Shown here: positions 45,965 through 54,708 of the stretch, piece by piece
How positions within the stretch are numbered: the stretch's first letter is position 1
Layout of the letters: each line of letters opens with the position of its first letter
Assembly: GCF_014699005.1 (NCBI RefSeq)
Contig: NZ_JACWZY010000033.1
Span: forward strand, 1-64,000
From: Spirosoma profusum
GTDB taxonomy: Bacteria; Bacteroidota; Bacteroidia; Cytophagales; Spirosomataceae
DNA: 64,000 nucleotides
Direction: 5' to 3'
Translations under genes and position numbers: made by a program
Notes under the pieces: generated by a model
Databases searched by the model: none
The model's input: the letters and a program-made list of their open reading frames with translations, nothing else
Told to the model about the DNA's origin: nothing

Positions 45965-47443
45965 ATGAAAAAGCAATTTCTGACCATACTAGTTGCTCTT
46001 GGCTTAGTCACATCAGCCTGTGAGCAGGAATATTTAGAAACATCGCCCACGGGTAGCATCGATGCTGGTGCCGCTTATGCGACCACAAAAAATGCGGCTG
46101 CAGCTATCAACGGAATCTACCGGGCTATGGTGGTACGTTACCTGGATTCGCAGGGGCACTTTGGCCACCCAGCCATGATGGTTATTCTGGACGTACTGGG
46201 TGAGGACGTAGTGATCAGTAATACTTCCAATACGTGGCATTTGGTCGAAACGCGCTGGCAGGCGCACCGCTCCGAAACAGCAGTAGGTGATGAAATGCCT
46301 TATCGACTTTATTACCGGCTAATTGGCAACGCTAATATTGCCGTCGCCAGCATCGACAATGCTGCTGGAGCACAGGCCGAGAAGAATCAGATAAAAGGCG
46401 AGGCTCTGGCGTTACGTGCTTTCTCATATTTCAATCTGGTGCAACTTTACGGAAAACGCTACGATGCCGCTAACAAACCCAATAGCCAACTGGGCGTTCC
46501 GCTGGTATTGACGCCGACGACCGAAGGTTTGCCGAGAGCAACAGTTGAGGAGATTTATACGCAGATTAACAAGGATTTAGTTGATGCTGCTGCTTTACTG
46601 ACGTCGACACGTGCCTACAAGTCGCATATTAATCTTGAAGTTGTAAAAGGGCTCCAGGCTCGGGTAGCGCTAACCCAGCAGAACTGGGCCGATGCCGCCA
46701 AGTTTGCGGCTGAGGCACGTAAAGGGTTTACCCTTATGACGGTAGCGCAGTATCAGGAAGGTTTTTCCGACATCGCCAATCCGGAGTGGATGTGGGGTTT
46801 CGATCACCTCGAAGATCAGTCGGAGTTCTTTGGCGCGTATCACTCCTATATATCTAGTAATTTCAACTCGACCAACATCCGCGTAACACCTAAGGTTATA
46901 AACAGCACGCTTTATGATCAGATTCCAACGACGGACGTTCGCTCGAAAATGTGGGTGAAGACCCCAACGGCGACCAACTCGGTGGTACCTACGGGTGGTG
47001 TACGGGCTCCTTACCTGAATCAGAAGTTCCGGCTGCCAGGTACGCCGTCGACCAGTACGATGGGCGATATTCCGTACATGCGGGCTGCCGAAATGTACCT
47101 GATCGAAGCCGAAGCGCAGGCTCGCCTGAACAATAATACGGCAGCGGCCAGCGTACTGTTTGATCTGGTAAGCAAACGCGATCCATCGTACAAACTGTCG
47201 ACCAAAACAGGCACGACGTTGATCGATGAAATCATCTTCAACCGACGTATCGAACTGTGGGGCGAAGGCTTCCGCTTCCTCGATCTGAAACGCATGAACC
47301 AGCCGCTGAACCGCAATGGGGCCAACCTCAGCAGTGCCGTTGTGGTACTTTTCGACGTACCAGCCGGCGATAAGCAATGGGAATTCCTGATTCCACGGCG
47401 CGAGATTAATGCCAATGCGAAAATTGTGCAGAATCCGCTTTAA
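45965..47443 (+). CDS. SusD/RagB family nutrient-binding lipoprotein
   Basis: This 492-aa outer-membrane lipoprotein has a type II signal sequence ending LVTSAC, with lipidated Cys19. The N-terminal SusD-like domain (AAINGIYRAMV, RLIGNANIAVASI, GEALALRAFSYFNLVQLYG) contributes TPR-type helices, and the C-terminal RagB domain includes GDIPYMRAAEMYLIEAEA and IIFNRRIELWGEGFRFLDLKRM. It acts as the lid and ligand-binding subunit of the SusC channel encoded just upstream. Two consecutive hairpins follow the stop codon and separate it from pheA. Confidence 0.95.
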   Translation: MKKQFLTILVALGLVTSACEQEYLETSPTGSIDAGAAYATTKNAAAAINGIYRAMVVRYLDSQGHFGHPAMMVILDVLGEDVVISNTSNTWHLVETRWQAHRSETAVGDEMPYRLYYRLIGNANIAVASIDNAAGAQAEKNQIKGEALALRAFSYFNLVQLYGKRYDAANKPNSQLGVPLVLTPTTEGLPRATVEEIYTQINKDLVDAAALLTSTRAYKSHINLEVVKGLQARVALTQQNWADAAKFAAEARKGFTLMTVAQYQEGFSDIANPEWMWGFDHLEDQSEFFGAYHSYISSNFNSTNIRVTPKVINSTLYDQIPTTDVRSKMWVKTPTATNSVVPTGGVRAPYLNQKFRLPGTPSTSTMGDIPYMRAAEMYLIEAEAQARLNNNTAAASVLFDLVSKRDPSYKLSTKTGTTLIDEIIFNRRIELWGEGFRFLDLKRMNQPLNRNGANLSSAVVVLFDVPAGDKQWEFLIPRREINANAKIVQNPL

Positions 47444-47461
47444 GCGAATTGAGAGTCTAAC

Positions 47462-47505
47462 AACGTAACGGGCCAGACTGAAAATCCAGTCTGGCCCGTT
47501 ACGTT
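47462..47505 (+). terminator. perfect 19-bp stem terminator after susD
   Basis: AACGTAACGGGCCAGACTG (47462-47480) pairs exactly with 47487-47505 around a 6-nt loop, 19 bp after the susD stop. The GC-rich stem and the TTATTT that follows fit a terminator. Confidence 0.85.
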
Positions 47506-47511
47506 ATTTAC

Positions 47512-47554
47512 CCCGTCCTAAATCCCTCCCTTCTGGGGAGGGATTTAGGACGGG
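47512..47554. repeat. perfect 19-bp inverted repeat (second hairpin in tandem)
   Basis: CCCGTCCTAAATCCCTCCC (47512-47530) pairs exactly with 47536-47554 around a 5-nt loop. It begins 6 bp after the preceding terminator. The sequence resembles short palindromic repeats dispersed in Bacteroidota intergenic DNA. Confidence 0.82.
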
Positions 47555-47577
47555 TTTACATTCAATCAAAGATAAAG

Positions 47578-47608
47578 TTTGCAGTGGGCGGTCAGTGATG
47601 TACTTTTG
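47578..47608 (+). promoter_or_regulatory. Bacteroidota promoter of pheA
   Basis: TTTG (47578-47581), exactly 19 bp, then TACTTTTG (47601-47608) match the full consensus. The ATG at 47637 lies 28 bp downstream. This promoter rules out the upstream ATG at 47595, which falls inside it. Confidence 0.82.
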
Positions 47609-47636
47609 CAGACTACGTAGCGCACTGGTTTTTATA

Positions 47637-48710
47637 ATGAGTCTTGAATCCCTTCGTAACCAAATCGACACCCTCGACGACCAACTGTTGAATTTGCTGA
47701 ATCAGCGCATGGAACTGGTACGTCGTGTTGGCGAACTCAAACGCTCAACGAACGCCGTTATTTACCGTCCCGAACGCGAAAAACAGATTCTGGACCGGCT
47801 TCACGAACAAAATAATGGCCTGCTGAACCGAGAGGCCATTGAGGCTATTTTCCTGGAAATTTTTGCCGTTTCGCGCAATCTTGAGTTACCCGAACGAGTG
47901 GCCTACCTGGGCCCCGAAGGCAGTTTTACGCATCAGGCCGCCGAGAGCCGTTTTGGCGCAATGAGCACGTATGTAGCGCTTCCTACGATTCGATCCGTAT
48001 TCGAAAGCGTCGAAACAGGACGGGTTCGTTTTGGCGTGGTTCCCATCGAAAATAATCAGGAAGGTGTTGTGAGTGAGGCTGTTGACTTGTTGCTGGAAAA
48101 AGACCTGACAATAGCTGCCGAAGCGCAGATTCCCGTTCATTTCACATTTGCCACCAAGGCCGAAAACCTCACTGATATTACGCACATCTATTCGAAGGAT
48201 ATCGCATTTCGGCAGTGCAGTAAATTTCTGAACGATTCATTTGATGGATTAAAGGTCGAGCAAGTACCAGTTGAGTCGACCTCAAAAGCGGCAAAGATGG
48301 CAGCCCAGAACCCTAATTCGGCTGCGTTATGCTCAACCATTGCCGCTAAACTGTTTGGTGTACCCATACTTTTCGGCAATATCGAGGATAGCAATCTGAA
48401 CCGTACCCGATTTCTGATTCTGGCAAAAGATTTCGTGAATCAACCGAGTGGACGCGATAAAACGACCATGATTGCCCGTCTGCCCAATACAGATCGGCCG
48501 GGCGTGCTGGCAGAATTTTTACAGGAATTTAATTTGCGACGTATCAATATCACCAAAATTGAAAGTCGACCGCTGCGTGAGGGCGCTACGTTCCGGTACT
48601 GGTTTTTGCTGGAATGCGAAGGCCACGCCACCGACCCGGATTTGCAGGAAATTCTGAATCATCATGCCGCCGAAGTGAAACTGTTGGGGAGCTACGTGCG
48701 CGTGTCGTAA
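47637..48710 (+). CDS. pheA: bifunctional chorismate mutase / prephenate dehydratase
   Basis: This 357-aa enzyme of phenylalanine synthesis converts chorismate to prephenate and then phenylpyruvate. The chorismate mutase domain covers about 1-85 (LRNQIDTLDDQLLNLLNQRMEL, YRPEREKQIL). The dehydratase domain covers about 92-270 (VAYLGPEGSFTHQAA, VVPIENNQEGVVSEA, NRTRFLIL with the catalytic Thr-Arg). The regulatory ACT domain begins at about 282 (RPGVLAEFLQEF, NITKIESRP), which senses phenylalanine. The start is fixed by the promoter at 47578. It follows the susD hairpins and stands alone. Confidence 0.95.
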   Translation: MSLESLRNQIDTLDDQLLNLLNQRMELVRRVGELKRSTNAVIYRPEREKQILDRLHEQNNGLLNREAIEAIFLEIFAVSRNLELPERVAYLGPEGSFTHQAAESRFGAMSTYVALPTIRSVFESVETGRVRFGVVPIENNQEGVVSEAVDLLLEKDLTIAAEAQIPVHFTFATKAENLTDITHIYSKDIAFRQCSKFLNDSFDGLKVEQVPVESTSKAAKMAAQNPNSAALCSTIAAKLFGVPILFGNIEDSNLNRTRFLILAKDFVNQPSGRDKTTMIARLPNTDRPGVLAEFLQEFNLRRINITKIESRPLREGATFRYWFLLECEGHATDPDLQEILNHHAAEVKLLGSYVRVS

Positions 48711-48721
48711 TTTAGTACGTA

Positions 48722-49300
48722 TCACCGTAGAACGCCTTCGGTTTCCGCGTATATAGTCTCCAGTGGCAATGATAAATTAATGATGGCTAATTCGACGGTT
48801 TCGCCTGTTTTATTGGCTTCAGAAGCCAGAAACCAATAACCCCGTTCGTGTTTTCGGAAAACTTCAACGCGCATCTTTTCGGAGTCGATGAATAGGTATT
48901 CCTGAAACGTGAGCGATTGGCGGTAGAGAGCGAATTTATCGCCCCGGTCGAAGGCGGCAGTGCCGGGCGAAAGCACTTCTACAATCAGCATTGGGTTTGT
49001 TAACGTATCATGCAACGAATCGTGATACTGATTTGGGCCACAAACAACCACAATATCAGGGTAAGCGTATAGAGAATCGGTTGGTACATTCACGCGCTGG
49101 TCGCTGGAATAACTACGGCAACCTTTCCCGCGGATATTTAAACCAATTTCAATGGCTGTATTTTCTTTAATTCGATTGTGATTAGTGGATGCTCCGGCTA
49201 TAGGAATAATGTCTCCGTTAACGTACTCGCTCTTAGAAGGAGCATCGCGTTCTTGACGGAGATACACGTCGGGGGCGATATATACTTTTTCAGCTATCAT
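48722..49300 (-). CDS. Uma2 family (DUF820) endonuclease-like protein
   Basis: This 192-aa protein of the PD-(D/E)XK-like Uma2 family has YLRQERDAPSKSEYVNGDII near 13, NHNRIKENTAIEIG near 41, YPDIVVVCG near 78 (catalytic Asp), LIVEVLSPGTAAFDRGDKF near 102 (E-x-L motif) and FQEYLFIDSE near 131. These proteins are abundant in cyanobacteria and Bacteroidota; their role is uncertain. It converges with pheA, 11 bp between stops, and has no antitoxin-like partner. Confidence 0.88.
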   Translation of the reverse strand: MIAEKVYIAPDVYLRQERDAPSKSEYVNGDIIPIAGASTNHNRIKENTAIEIGLNIRGKGCRSYSSDQRVNVPTDSLYAYPDIVVVCGPNQYHDSLHDTLTNPMLIVEVLSPGTAAFDRGDKFALYRQSLTFQEYLFIDSEKMRVEVFRKHERGYWFLASEANKTGETVELAIINLSLPLETIYAETEGVLR

Positions 49301-49377
49301 AACGCCAGTTTTTCGTTTGTGTAAAACTACAAAATCAAAATCATAGTTTACATAAATAGCACCTGTTTAAAACAACG

Positions 49378-50070
49378 ATGGAAGCCAACGAAAAGACTGA
49401 TAAAATTGTAGAGGCCCGGATGAAACTCAAACGCCGTTTTGAGGACAAAATGGCCCAGACGCCGTCTGTAATGGACGAGAAACCACGTGGTTCGGGATCA
49501 ATTAATCGACATGGGATGCCCGAAGTGCCCGTAGGCCAAACCGTTACGGCTAAATGGCCAGTTTTGGATTTAGGCTATCAGCCGAATATTCCACTCGATA
49601 AATGGCAGCTTAATATTGATGGCGAAGTCAATAATCCGCTACGTTTAAAATGGGACGATTTGCTGGCTTTACCGCAGATTGAAGATACCAGCGATTTTCA
49701 CTGCGTAACGACCTGGTCGCGGCTGAACGTACCGTGGGTGGGCGTTCGGCTTATGGACGTAGCGGCCCTGGCCGATCCCAAGGGTACAGCTACGCATATT
49801 ATGTGTTACGGCTATGATGGCTACTCCACCAACGTAGCACTCGAAGAAGCGCTCAAACCTGACGTACTGCTGGTTCATACCGCCGATGGACAACCCCTAA
49901 CGCGGGAACATGGCGGACCGTTACGTATGATAACCCCACAACTATATGCCTGGAAAGGCTCCAAATGGATAAAACGTATTGAATTCCTATCGAGAAACCG
50001 GCTTGGTTTCTGGGAAGAACGTGGTTATTCAAATACCGCCTATCCCTGGCGGAATGATCGATATTCGTAA
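49378..50070 (+). CDS. sulfite oxidase-like molybdopterin oxidoreductase
   Basis: This 230-aa protein has the Oxidored_molyb fold. SDFHCVTTWSRLNVPWVGVRL near 101 provides the Cys that ligates molybdenum, and MCYGYDGYSTNVALEEAL near 140 and REHGGPLRMITPQLYAWKG near 180 are typical of the short YedY/sulfite oxidase-like proteins. There is no haem or dimerisation domain, and no Tat or Sec signal, so it is probably cytoplasmic. The physiological substrate is unknown. Its stop codon TAA is part of the left arm of the perfect 45-bp inverted repeat at 50068. Confidence 0.88.
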   Translation: MEANEKTDKIVEARMKLKRRFEDKMAQTPSVMDEKPRGSGSINRHGMPEVPVGQTVTAKWPVLDLGYQPNIPLDKWQLNIDGEVNNPLRLKWDDLLALPQIEDTSDFHCVTTWSRLNVPWVGVRLMDVAALADPKGTATHIMCYGYDGYSTNVALEEALKPDVLLVHTADGQPLTREHGGPLRMITPQLYAWKGSKWIKRIEFLSRNRLGFWEERGYSNTAYPWRNDRYS

Positions 50071-50193
50071 TTTTCTGAACCGGGATTTAACAGATTTAAG
50101 GATTTACACGATTTTGTTTTTTGCTTCTTTGAAGCGCTTATCGACAAGATCGTGTAAATCCTTAAATCTGTTAAATCCCGGTTCAGAAAATTA
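50068..50193. repeat. perfect 45-bp inverted repeat joining two stop codons
   Basis: The left arm 50068-50112 and right arm 50149-50193 are exact complements around a 36-bp spacer. The arm begins TAATTTTCTGAACCGGGATT and ends TTTACACGAT. The first three bases are the TAA of the sulfite-oxidase-like gene, and the last three (TTA) are the stop of the convergent GDPD gene, so the element spans the whole gap and both stops. It could act as a bidirectional terminator. Confidence 0.93.
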
Positions 50194-51216
50194 CTTTGTC
50201 AACTCCAGCAGCAATTCGGGTTCGTTAGTTGTAATGTAGTCAACCTTTTGATCCAGAAACCATTGCAGATCTGAACGGGAATTTACGGTCCAGGCGTTGG
50301 TTGTCAACTTGCGCTCTTTGGCTTCCTGAATCCAGTTTTCGTTTTTCTTGAGTACGCTGAGATGATAATCGAAACCGTTCAGTTGGTCGGCGGCTAATTC
50401 GGCAGGCGTTTTGTCGCCATTCAGGTAAGAAACTTTAGCAACCGGGTCCAATTCCCGAACTCGCTTACAAACGTCGTAGCTGAACGCGATATACTCGACC
50501 CAGGCTTGCGCCTTCAGTTGGTGAACCATCGCTACTACGCGATCGGTAAGGGCTACTGAGCGACCCAGTTTCGAGGTTTTTATTTCCAGAATCAACTTGG
50601 TTTTATACTGCTTCATCCCCTCTCTCAGATAAGCTTCGAGGGTAGGCAGGGTTTCACCGTTACTCAGTTTGACTTTGGCCAGTTCCTGAGCTGGTGTTTT
50701 CTCTATGTTGATTCCGTTAATAGCTGGGTCATGATTTACAAAAATGACCGAATCGGACGACATGTGAACGTCAAACTCACTTCCCATACAACCTAACTTA
50801 ACGGCATTATTCAGTGACGTCAGCGAGTTTTCGGTCGTATTACTTTGCTTCCACGCTCCCCGGTGAGCAATGACCTGATTACGAATGAACTGGTCTTTCA
50901 GCACCCGAAACGCATTCTTTTGAGAACCCGACGGATTTTGCGCTTCAATGGTAATATCATAAAAAGGCTCCGAAGACTTGGCGGATTCTGGCTTGATAGA
51001 CAGCTGATTAGCTTTGTCAATGGTAAACAAATCTGCGTTAGGGCCACTCACAACGTATCGGGCAACGGGCTGCTTTGAATGAAGCGTTCCTACAACAGGT
51101 TGGTTTGGCGAATACGTATAATTTGTGAGGTAAAGCATAGGCTGAGCAATCACAGATGAAAGCCCCGGAATGGTCATATAAAGGAGCCATACGAGGCCAA
51201 TATTTAATTTTTTCAT
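50191..51216 (-). CDS. glycerophosphodiester phosphodiesterase family protein
   Basis: This 341-aa secreted protein has a signal peptide at 1-24 (ends SVIAQ), an N-terminal beta-rich domain at about 30-110 and a GDPD TIM barrel from about 115. Catalytic motifs are VIAHRGAWKQSNTTENSLTS near 115 (His-Arg, Glu-Asn), GSEFDVHMSSD near 145 and FVNHDP near 160 (His). KLILEIKTSK near 200 carries the third metal-binding Glu, and TNAWTVNS lies near 300. It hydrolyses glycerophosphodiesters to glycerol-3-phosphate and an alcohol. It is the last gene of a - strand set with SIS and ROK genes. Confidence 0.92.
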   Translation of the reverse strand: MKKLNIGLVWLLYMTIPGLSSVIAQPMLYLTNYTYSPNQPVVGTLHSKQPVARYVVSGPNADLFTIDKANQLSIKPESAKSSEPFYDITIEAQNPSGSQKNAFRVLKDQFIRNQVIAHRGAWKQSNTTENSLTSLNNAVKLGCMGSEFDVHMSSDSVIFVNHDPAINGINIEKTPAQELAKVKLSNGETLPTLEAYLREGMKQYKTKLILEIKTSKLGRSVALTDRVVAMVHQLKAQAWVEYIAFSYDVCKRVRELDPVAKVSYLNGDKTPAELAADQLNGFDYHLSVLKKNENWIQEAKERKLTTNAWTVNSRSDLQWFLDQKVDYITTNEPELLLELTK

Positions 51217-51240
51217 GAGCGAAATGAGTAGTGAATAAGC

Positions 51241-51813
51241 TTATTGATTTACAATTTCTTGTTCCATAAAACCATAGCAAAGCATGTGGCAAATTGTCAT
51301 CTGCGCATCTTCGACCCGCCCGTAATGCGTATCTTCAATGACGATGACCTCCTGGGCCAAATCCGCCAACTGCCCCCGCTTGGCACCGACCAACGCGATG
51401 GTTAACAGGCCGTTTTCGTTTGCCCATTTTGCCGCTTTTACCAGATTGGGCGAGTTTCCGCTGACACTCATCATCAGCACCAAATCGCCGGGACGGGCGT
51501 AATTTTCCATTTGCCGTACGAATATGTCTTCGTAGGCATAGTCGTTACCGAGGGCCGTAATCCATGCTACGTTGTCATTGAGCGACATACACCGGAAACG
51601 CTTGCCTAATACGTCAGAAGCCCCTTTGCCGAGGTCGGTAATGAAATGAGAAGCATTGGCCGCACTGCCGCCGTTGCCAAAGGTGAACAACTGCCGGTCG
51701 TCTTCCCAGCATTGTTTCATAAGTTGAATGATACGTTCCACCCGATCTACCGGAATGGCATCGTAGGTAGCTTTCTGGCTGGCAAGGTATGTCTGGAAAT
51801 AAGCTTGATTCAT
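51241..51813 (-). CDS. SIS-domain sugar-phosphate isomerase (GmhA-like)
   Basis: This 190-aa single SIS-domain protein has FTFGNGGSAANASHFITDL near 45 (phosphate-binding loop) and MMSVSGNSPNLVKAAKWA near 113, then DTHYGRVEDAQMTICHML near 165 with the His-Glu-Asp pattern of sedoheptulose-7-phosphate isomerase. It would make D-glycero-heptose-7-phosphate for LPS core heptose or a related sugar. It lies 24 bp from the GDPD gene and 66 bp from the ROK gene, all in one direction. GmhA is the best match, but another ketose isomerase is possible. Confidence 0.82.
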   Translation of the reverse strand: MNQAYFQTYLASQKATYDAIPVDRVERIIQLMKQCWEDDRQLFTFGNGGSAANASHFITDLGKGASDVLGKRFRCMSLNDNVAWITALGNDYAYEDIFVRQMENYARPGDLVLMMSVSGNSPNLVKAAKWANENGLLTIALVGAKRGQLADLAQEVIVIEDTHYGRVEDAQMTICHMLCYGFMEQEIVNQ

Positions 51814-51879
51814 GCTTTAGCTAATCAGTTTATAAGTACGTAGCACAAACGCTACGTTAGTTTTTAGACTTGTTTCGTA

Positions 51880-52812
51880 TCAATCGTAAACTAGTTCCAA
51901 GGCACCAACTGGTACGGCATCTTCGCCCAGTTTTGCCAGCAGAACGAGCGGAGGAGGAAACGCTTTCATGACAAATTTAGGAAGTGCCTGTCGAACGGCG
52001 GCACGTAACGGCTCGCCAATCATCGATAACCCACCGCCCAGCACAATCGCGTCCGGGTGAAACAGATGTACTACGTGCGACAGACCGAGGGCCAGTACCG
52101 AACCGATCTGTTCAATTAACATCCGGGCGGCTGGGTCGCTGGCTTCGTAGGCCGGGTGAAGAAATCGGGCCTCTTTACCAATTGATCCCTCTGTATGACT
52201 TTGCAGGACGGCTTTTTTCAACGCCGAATCTTCTGGCAGTTGAGGTAATAACTCTCTAATCTGTTTATCAATAGCCCAACCGGAAATAGTTTGCTCAATC
52301 GTTTGCCCATCTGAATTGGCACTTGGCGGCACTAGCCACAAATGGCCTATTTCGGATTCGCCCGGTAGTGCGCCATGATAAAGATGTCGGTCAACGACCA
52401 TGCCTCCGCCGACACCGCTCCCCAACGTAACATAAAAGACGTGCCGGAATCCAACCGCTACGCCCCGACGGGCTTCGCCGAGCGCTGCTACGTTCGCATC
52501 GTTCTCTACGCGCACATGGGCACCCGGTGCCTGTTGCTGAAGCCAGTTCACCATCTCAAAACCCGACCATCCACCAATCTGGTGCGACGTAGCAATACGT
52601 CCAGTTTGCCAGTCGACAGGTCCACCGAAGCCAACGCCGATGGCTTGTGGCGGCTCAGGCAATTGCTCTATGGTAGATGCGATTTGGGTTAGAATGCCAT
52701 CCGCACCTTGTTCTGGGTCAACAGCATAGCGAAATCGCTGTGTAATCTGCCCCGTCATGTCGCCGGTTATGAGTTGTAATTTTGTGCCACCGATTTCAAT
52801 ACCAAGCTTCAT
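51880..52812 (-). CDS. ROK family sugar kinase-like protein without the Cys zinc motif
   Basis: This 310-aa protein has the ROK fold: MKLGIEIGGTKLQLITGD (ATP phosphate loop), GVGFGGPVDW near 60, VENDANVAALGEA near 101 (catalytic Asp), YVTLGSGVGGGMVVD near 127 and GESEIGHLWL near 150. Where ROK kinases normally have CxCGxxGCxE binding zinc, this protein reads PPSANSDGQTIEQ with no Cys. A zinc-free kinase, or a non-kinase use of the fold, is possible. Neighbouring SIS and GDPD genes suggest sugar-phosphate metabolism. No DNA-binding domain is present, so it is not a NagC-type repressor. Confidence 0.85.
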   Translation of the reverse strand: MKLGIEIGGTKLQLITGDMTGQITQRFRYAVDPEQGADGILTQIASTIEQLPEPPQAIGVGFGGPVDWQTGRIATSHQIGGWSGFEMVNWLQQQAPGAHVRVENDANVAALGEARRGVAVGFRHVFYVTLGSGVGGGMVVDRHLYHGALPGESEIGHLWLVPPSANSDGQTIEQTISGWAIDKQIRELLPQLPEDSALKKAVLQSHTEGSIGKEARFLHPAYEASDPAARMLIEQIGSVLALGLSHVVHLFHPDAIVLGGGLSMIGEPLRAAVRQALPKFVMKAFPPPLVLLAKLGEDAVPVGALELVYD

Positions 52813-52900
52813 GGGGTAAAGTAACTATAGATCGTTACCAGAAAAAAGGGGAATGTCGAAAGTTAATATACTGGCAAAATAGGAAACCGGGCTAGTTGGT

Positions 52901-54511
52901 TTATTTCACCCGACTCATCGTGGCCCGACCCAGATAAATTTCGTCGCCTTTCAGGTTTATTGTGGTATAAAATGAATAACCGTTCTGAATATACCGGAAC
53001 ATGACCTGGTTGTATTGCTGGGGCTGCGCGTAGGCTTTTGTGGCTGCTATCAGAACCTGATTTCCGTTGACAATAGCTCGAACAAACGGGAAATCGCGCG
53101 TTTTTATCTGATTCGCGTTGTATTTGTACCAGGTTTTTCCACCATCGTAGGAACATTCGGTAGCTTCGTTGAGGTAGTTTTCCTTCCCGTTGAATAGATC
53201 GCCGTGATGCTTAAATAGCCGCCACAAACCGTGGATGTAATGTTCATAACAGGCGTAGACTCGGTCGTTGCCAAGTCCCTGTAAAGCTGGGTCGGTAGGA
53301 GAGGGCTGATCGGGGGTTAATTCGTTGTGGTCGTCCCAGAATAAAGCACCGTAAGCGCCTGTAAACCAATAGAAAATGGCGGTTCCTTCGGCTACGGCGG
53401 GTGGGGCGGGGTGTTCGGCTTTGGCGCTTTTCGGGAAGTCGCCCTGCGTGTTGAAAACCCACTGCCAGGCAAGCCGTTTTTTGGGCGACAGTCTCCGGTT
53501 TACTTCCTGCTCGCCTAGTACAGCAGCCAACCAGTGGCGGTCGCCATTGCCGGTATGTGGAAATGAGTAATCGAATTCTGGGTAGAGAAAATACGTACCA
53601 GGCATCTGGAAATCAGCCAAATCGACAAACGATTTTCCCAGAATATCGTCGGTCATACCCCGCTGACGGCTGGTGGCTGTGTGTTTGGCGGGCATATTGT
53701 ACAGCCAACGTATCGTGTCCGTATAATCTTCAGCGCGTGAATAACCGAAACTATTATGCGCTACGGGGTCAATGGAGCCAACTTCGGTTTGTGGAATAGA
53801 GTTGTCTTTTATGGTTTTCACCATGAACGTATACAGATTCGCCTGTTCCTGACGGTCTTTTACTGTATACGTTTCGTTTTCAATATCCAGAAAAATGAAA
53901 CCATAGGTACTTTTCATACCACCCGGCGGGCAATCCCCAAAAGCAATACACCCACCACTCAATTCGGAAGAAGCCTGATACAACGTATTGCGATTGATCC
54001 GGGCTCCAGGCTTGGGCGCAGGGGCTTTATACACCGTTTCGTTGCCCATATCGCTGTTGATGGCCCAGTTCAATCCGAACGAATCTGTAAAATAATTGCG
54101 GTACACAATCCAGGAGCGCTGCCGAATATCTAGCGGACTTTTCCATCCTTTAGCCGGAAATCCATCTTTCCAAATTTCTACGTTGGGTACCATTCGACTC
54201 TGGTCAACTGCCGAAAAACCGCGCCGGAACAGCTTTGTACGGTCTTGCGCTACGTGTAGGTTTCGACCAGCTCCGCAGAACGTAATAGTTTTGGTGGCAG
54301 GCAACGTAAAGTCGTCTACTACGTCGATGTTATAATAACCTTTACGTGTGGTAGGCGTAAAGCGCGAACGAGGGGTTGGCGTCAGTGCCGTTTGCGGGGG
54401 TAACGAACCGATCAGATATACCGGGTCTGGATCGGGGAGGCCACGGGGAAGCAGGTACCAGATACCCAGACTGCCTACTACCGTTATGGCTAAAACGATG
54501 GGAATTTTCAT
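52901..54511 (-). CDS. hypothetical membrane-anchored or secreted protein, 536 aa
   Basis: I do not recognise the family. ATG 54511 (MKIPIVLAITVVGSLGIWYLL) is preferred to a TTG 12 bp upstream and gives a signal anchor at about 3-23, followed by a Pro/Thr-rich linker. The segment near 215 (GFIFLDIENETYTVKDRQEQ) and the spacing of acidic residues suggest a glycoside-hydrolase-like barrel, but this is weak. Conserved-looking features are GGCIAFGDCPPGGM (possible disulfide) and WYKYNANQIKTRDFPFVRAI. It lies 88 bp upstream of the ROK gene in the same direction and is followed upstream by a family III repeat. Confidence 0.6.
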   Translation of the reverse strand: MKIPIVLAITVVGSLGIWYLLPRGLPDPDPVYLIGSLPPQTALTPTPRSRFTPTTRKGYYNIDVVDDFTLPATKTITFCGAGRNLHVAQDRTKLFRRGFSAVDQSRMVPNVEIWKDGFPAKGWKSPLDIRQRSWIVYRNYFTDSFGLNWAINSDMGNETVYKAPAPKPGARINRNTLYQASSELSGGCIAFGDCPPGGMKSTYGFIFLDIENETYTVKDRQEQANLYTFMVKTIKDNSIPQTEVGSIDPVAHNSFGYSRAEDYTDTIRWLYNMPAKHTATSRQRGMTDDILGKSFVDLADFQMPGTYFLYPEFDYSFPHTGNGDRHWLAAVLGEQEVNRRLSPKKRLAWQWVFNTQGDFPKSAKAEHPAPPAVAEGTAIFYWFTGAYGALFWDDHNELTPDQPSPTDPALQGLGNDRVYACYEHYIHGLWRLFKHHGDLFNGKENYLNEATECSYDGGKTWYKYNANQIKTRDFPFVRAIVNGNQVLIAATKAYAQPQQYNQVMFRYIQNGYSFYTTINLKGDEIYLGRATMSRVK

Positions 54512-54574
54512 TACTGCTCGCAAAGAAAATAAGGGCTCAAATACAAATAGTTTATTGAATTCTACTTCGAATTT

Positions 54575-54660
54575 TTGTCATGCTGACGCAGGAAGCATCT
54601 TAAAGTATCCTTACTAATTCGTTTAGAAACTTTAAGATGCTTCCTGCGTCAGCATGACAA
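54575..54660. repeat. perfect 31-bp inverted repeat (family III)
   Basis: TTGTCATGCTGACGCAGGAA... (54575-54605) pairs exactly with 54630-54660 around a 24-bp spacer. Words GTCATGCTGA, GGAAGCATCTTAA are shared with 58637 and, in variant form, 23794. It lies between two - strand genes. Confidence 0.88.
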
Positions 54661-54708
54661 TGAAAGGAACGTATCATAACTAACGTAACGGTCACTCATA
54701 ACCGTATT

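Noticed and set aside
46670..47377. 235-codon - strand frame inside susD
   Set aside because: Antisense shadow of the SusD coding sequence.
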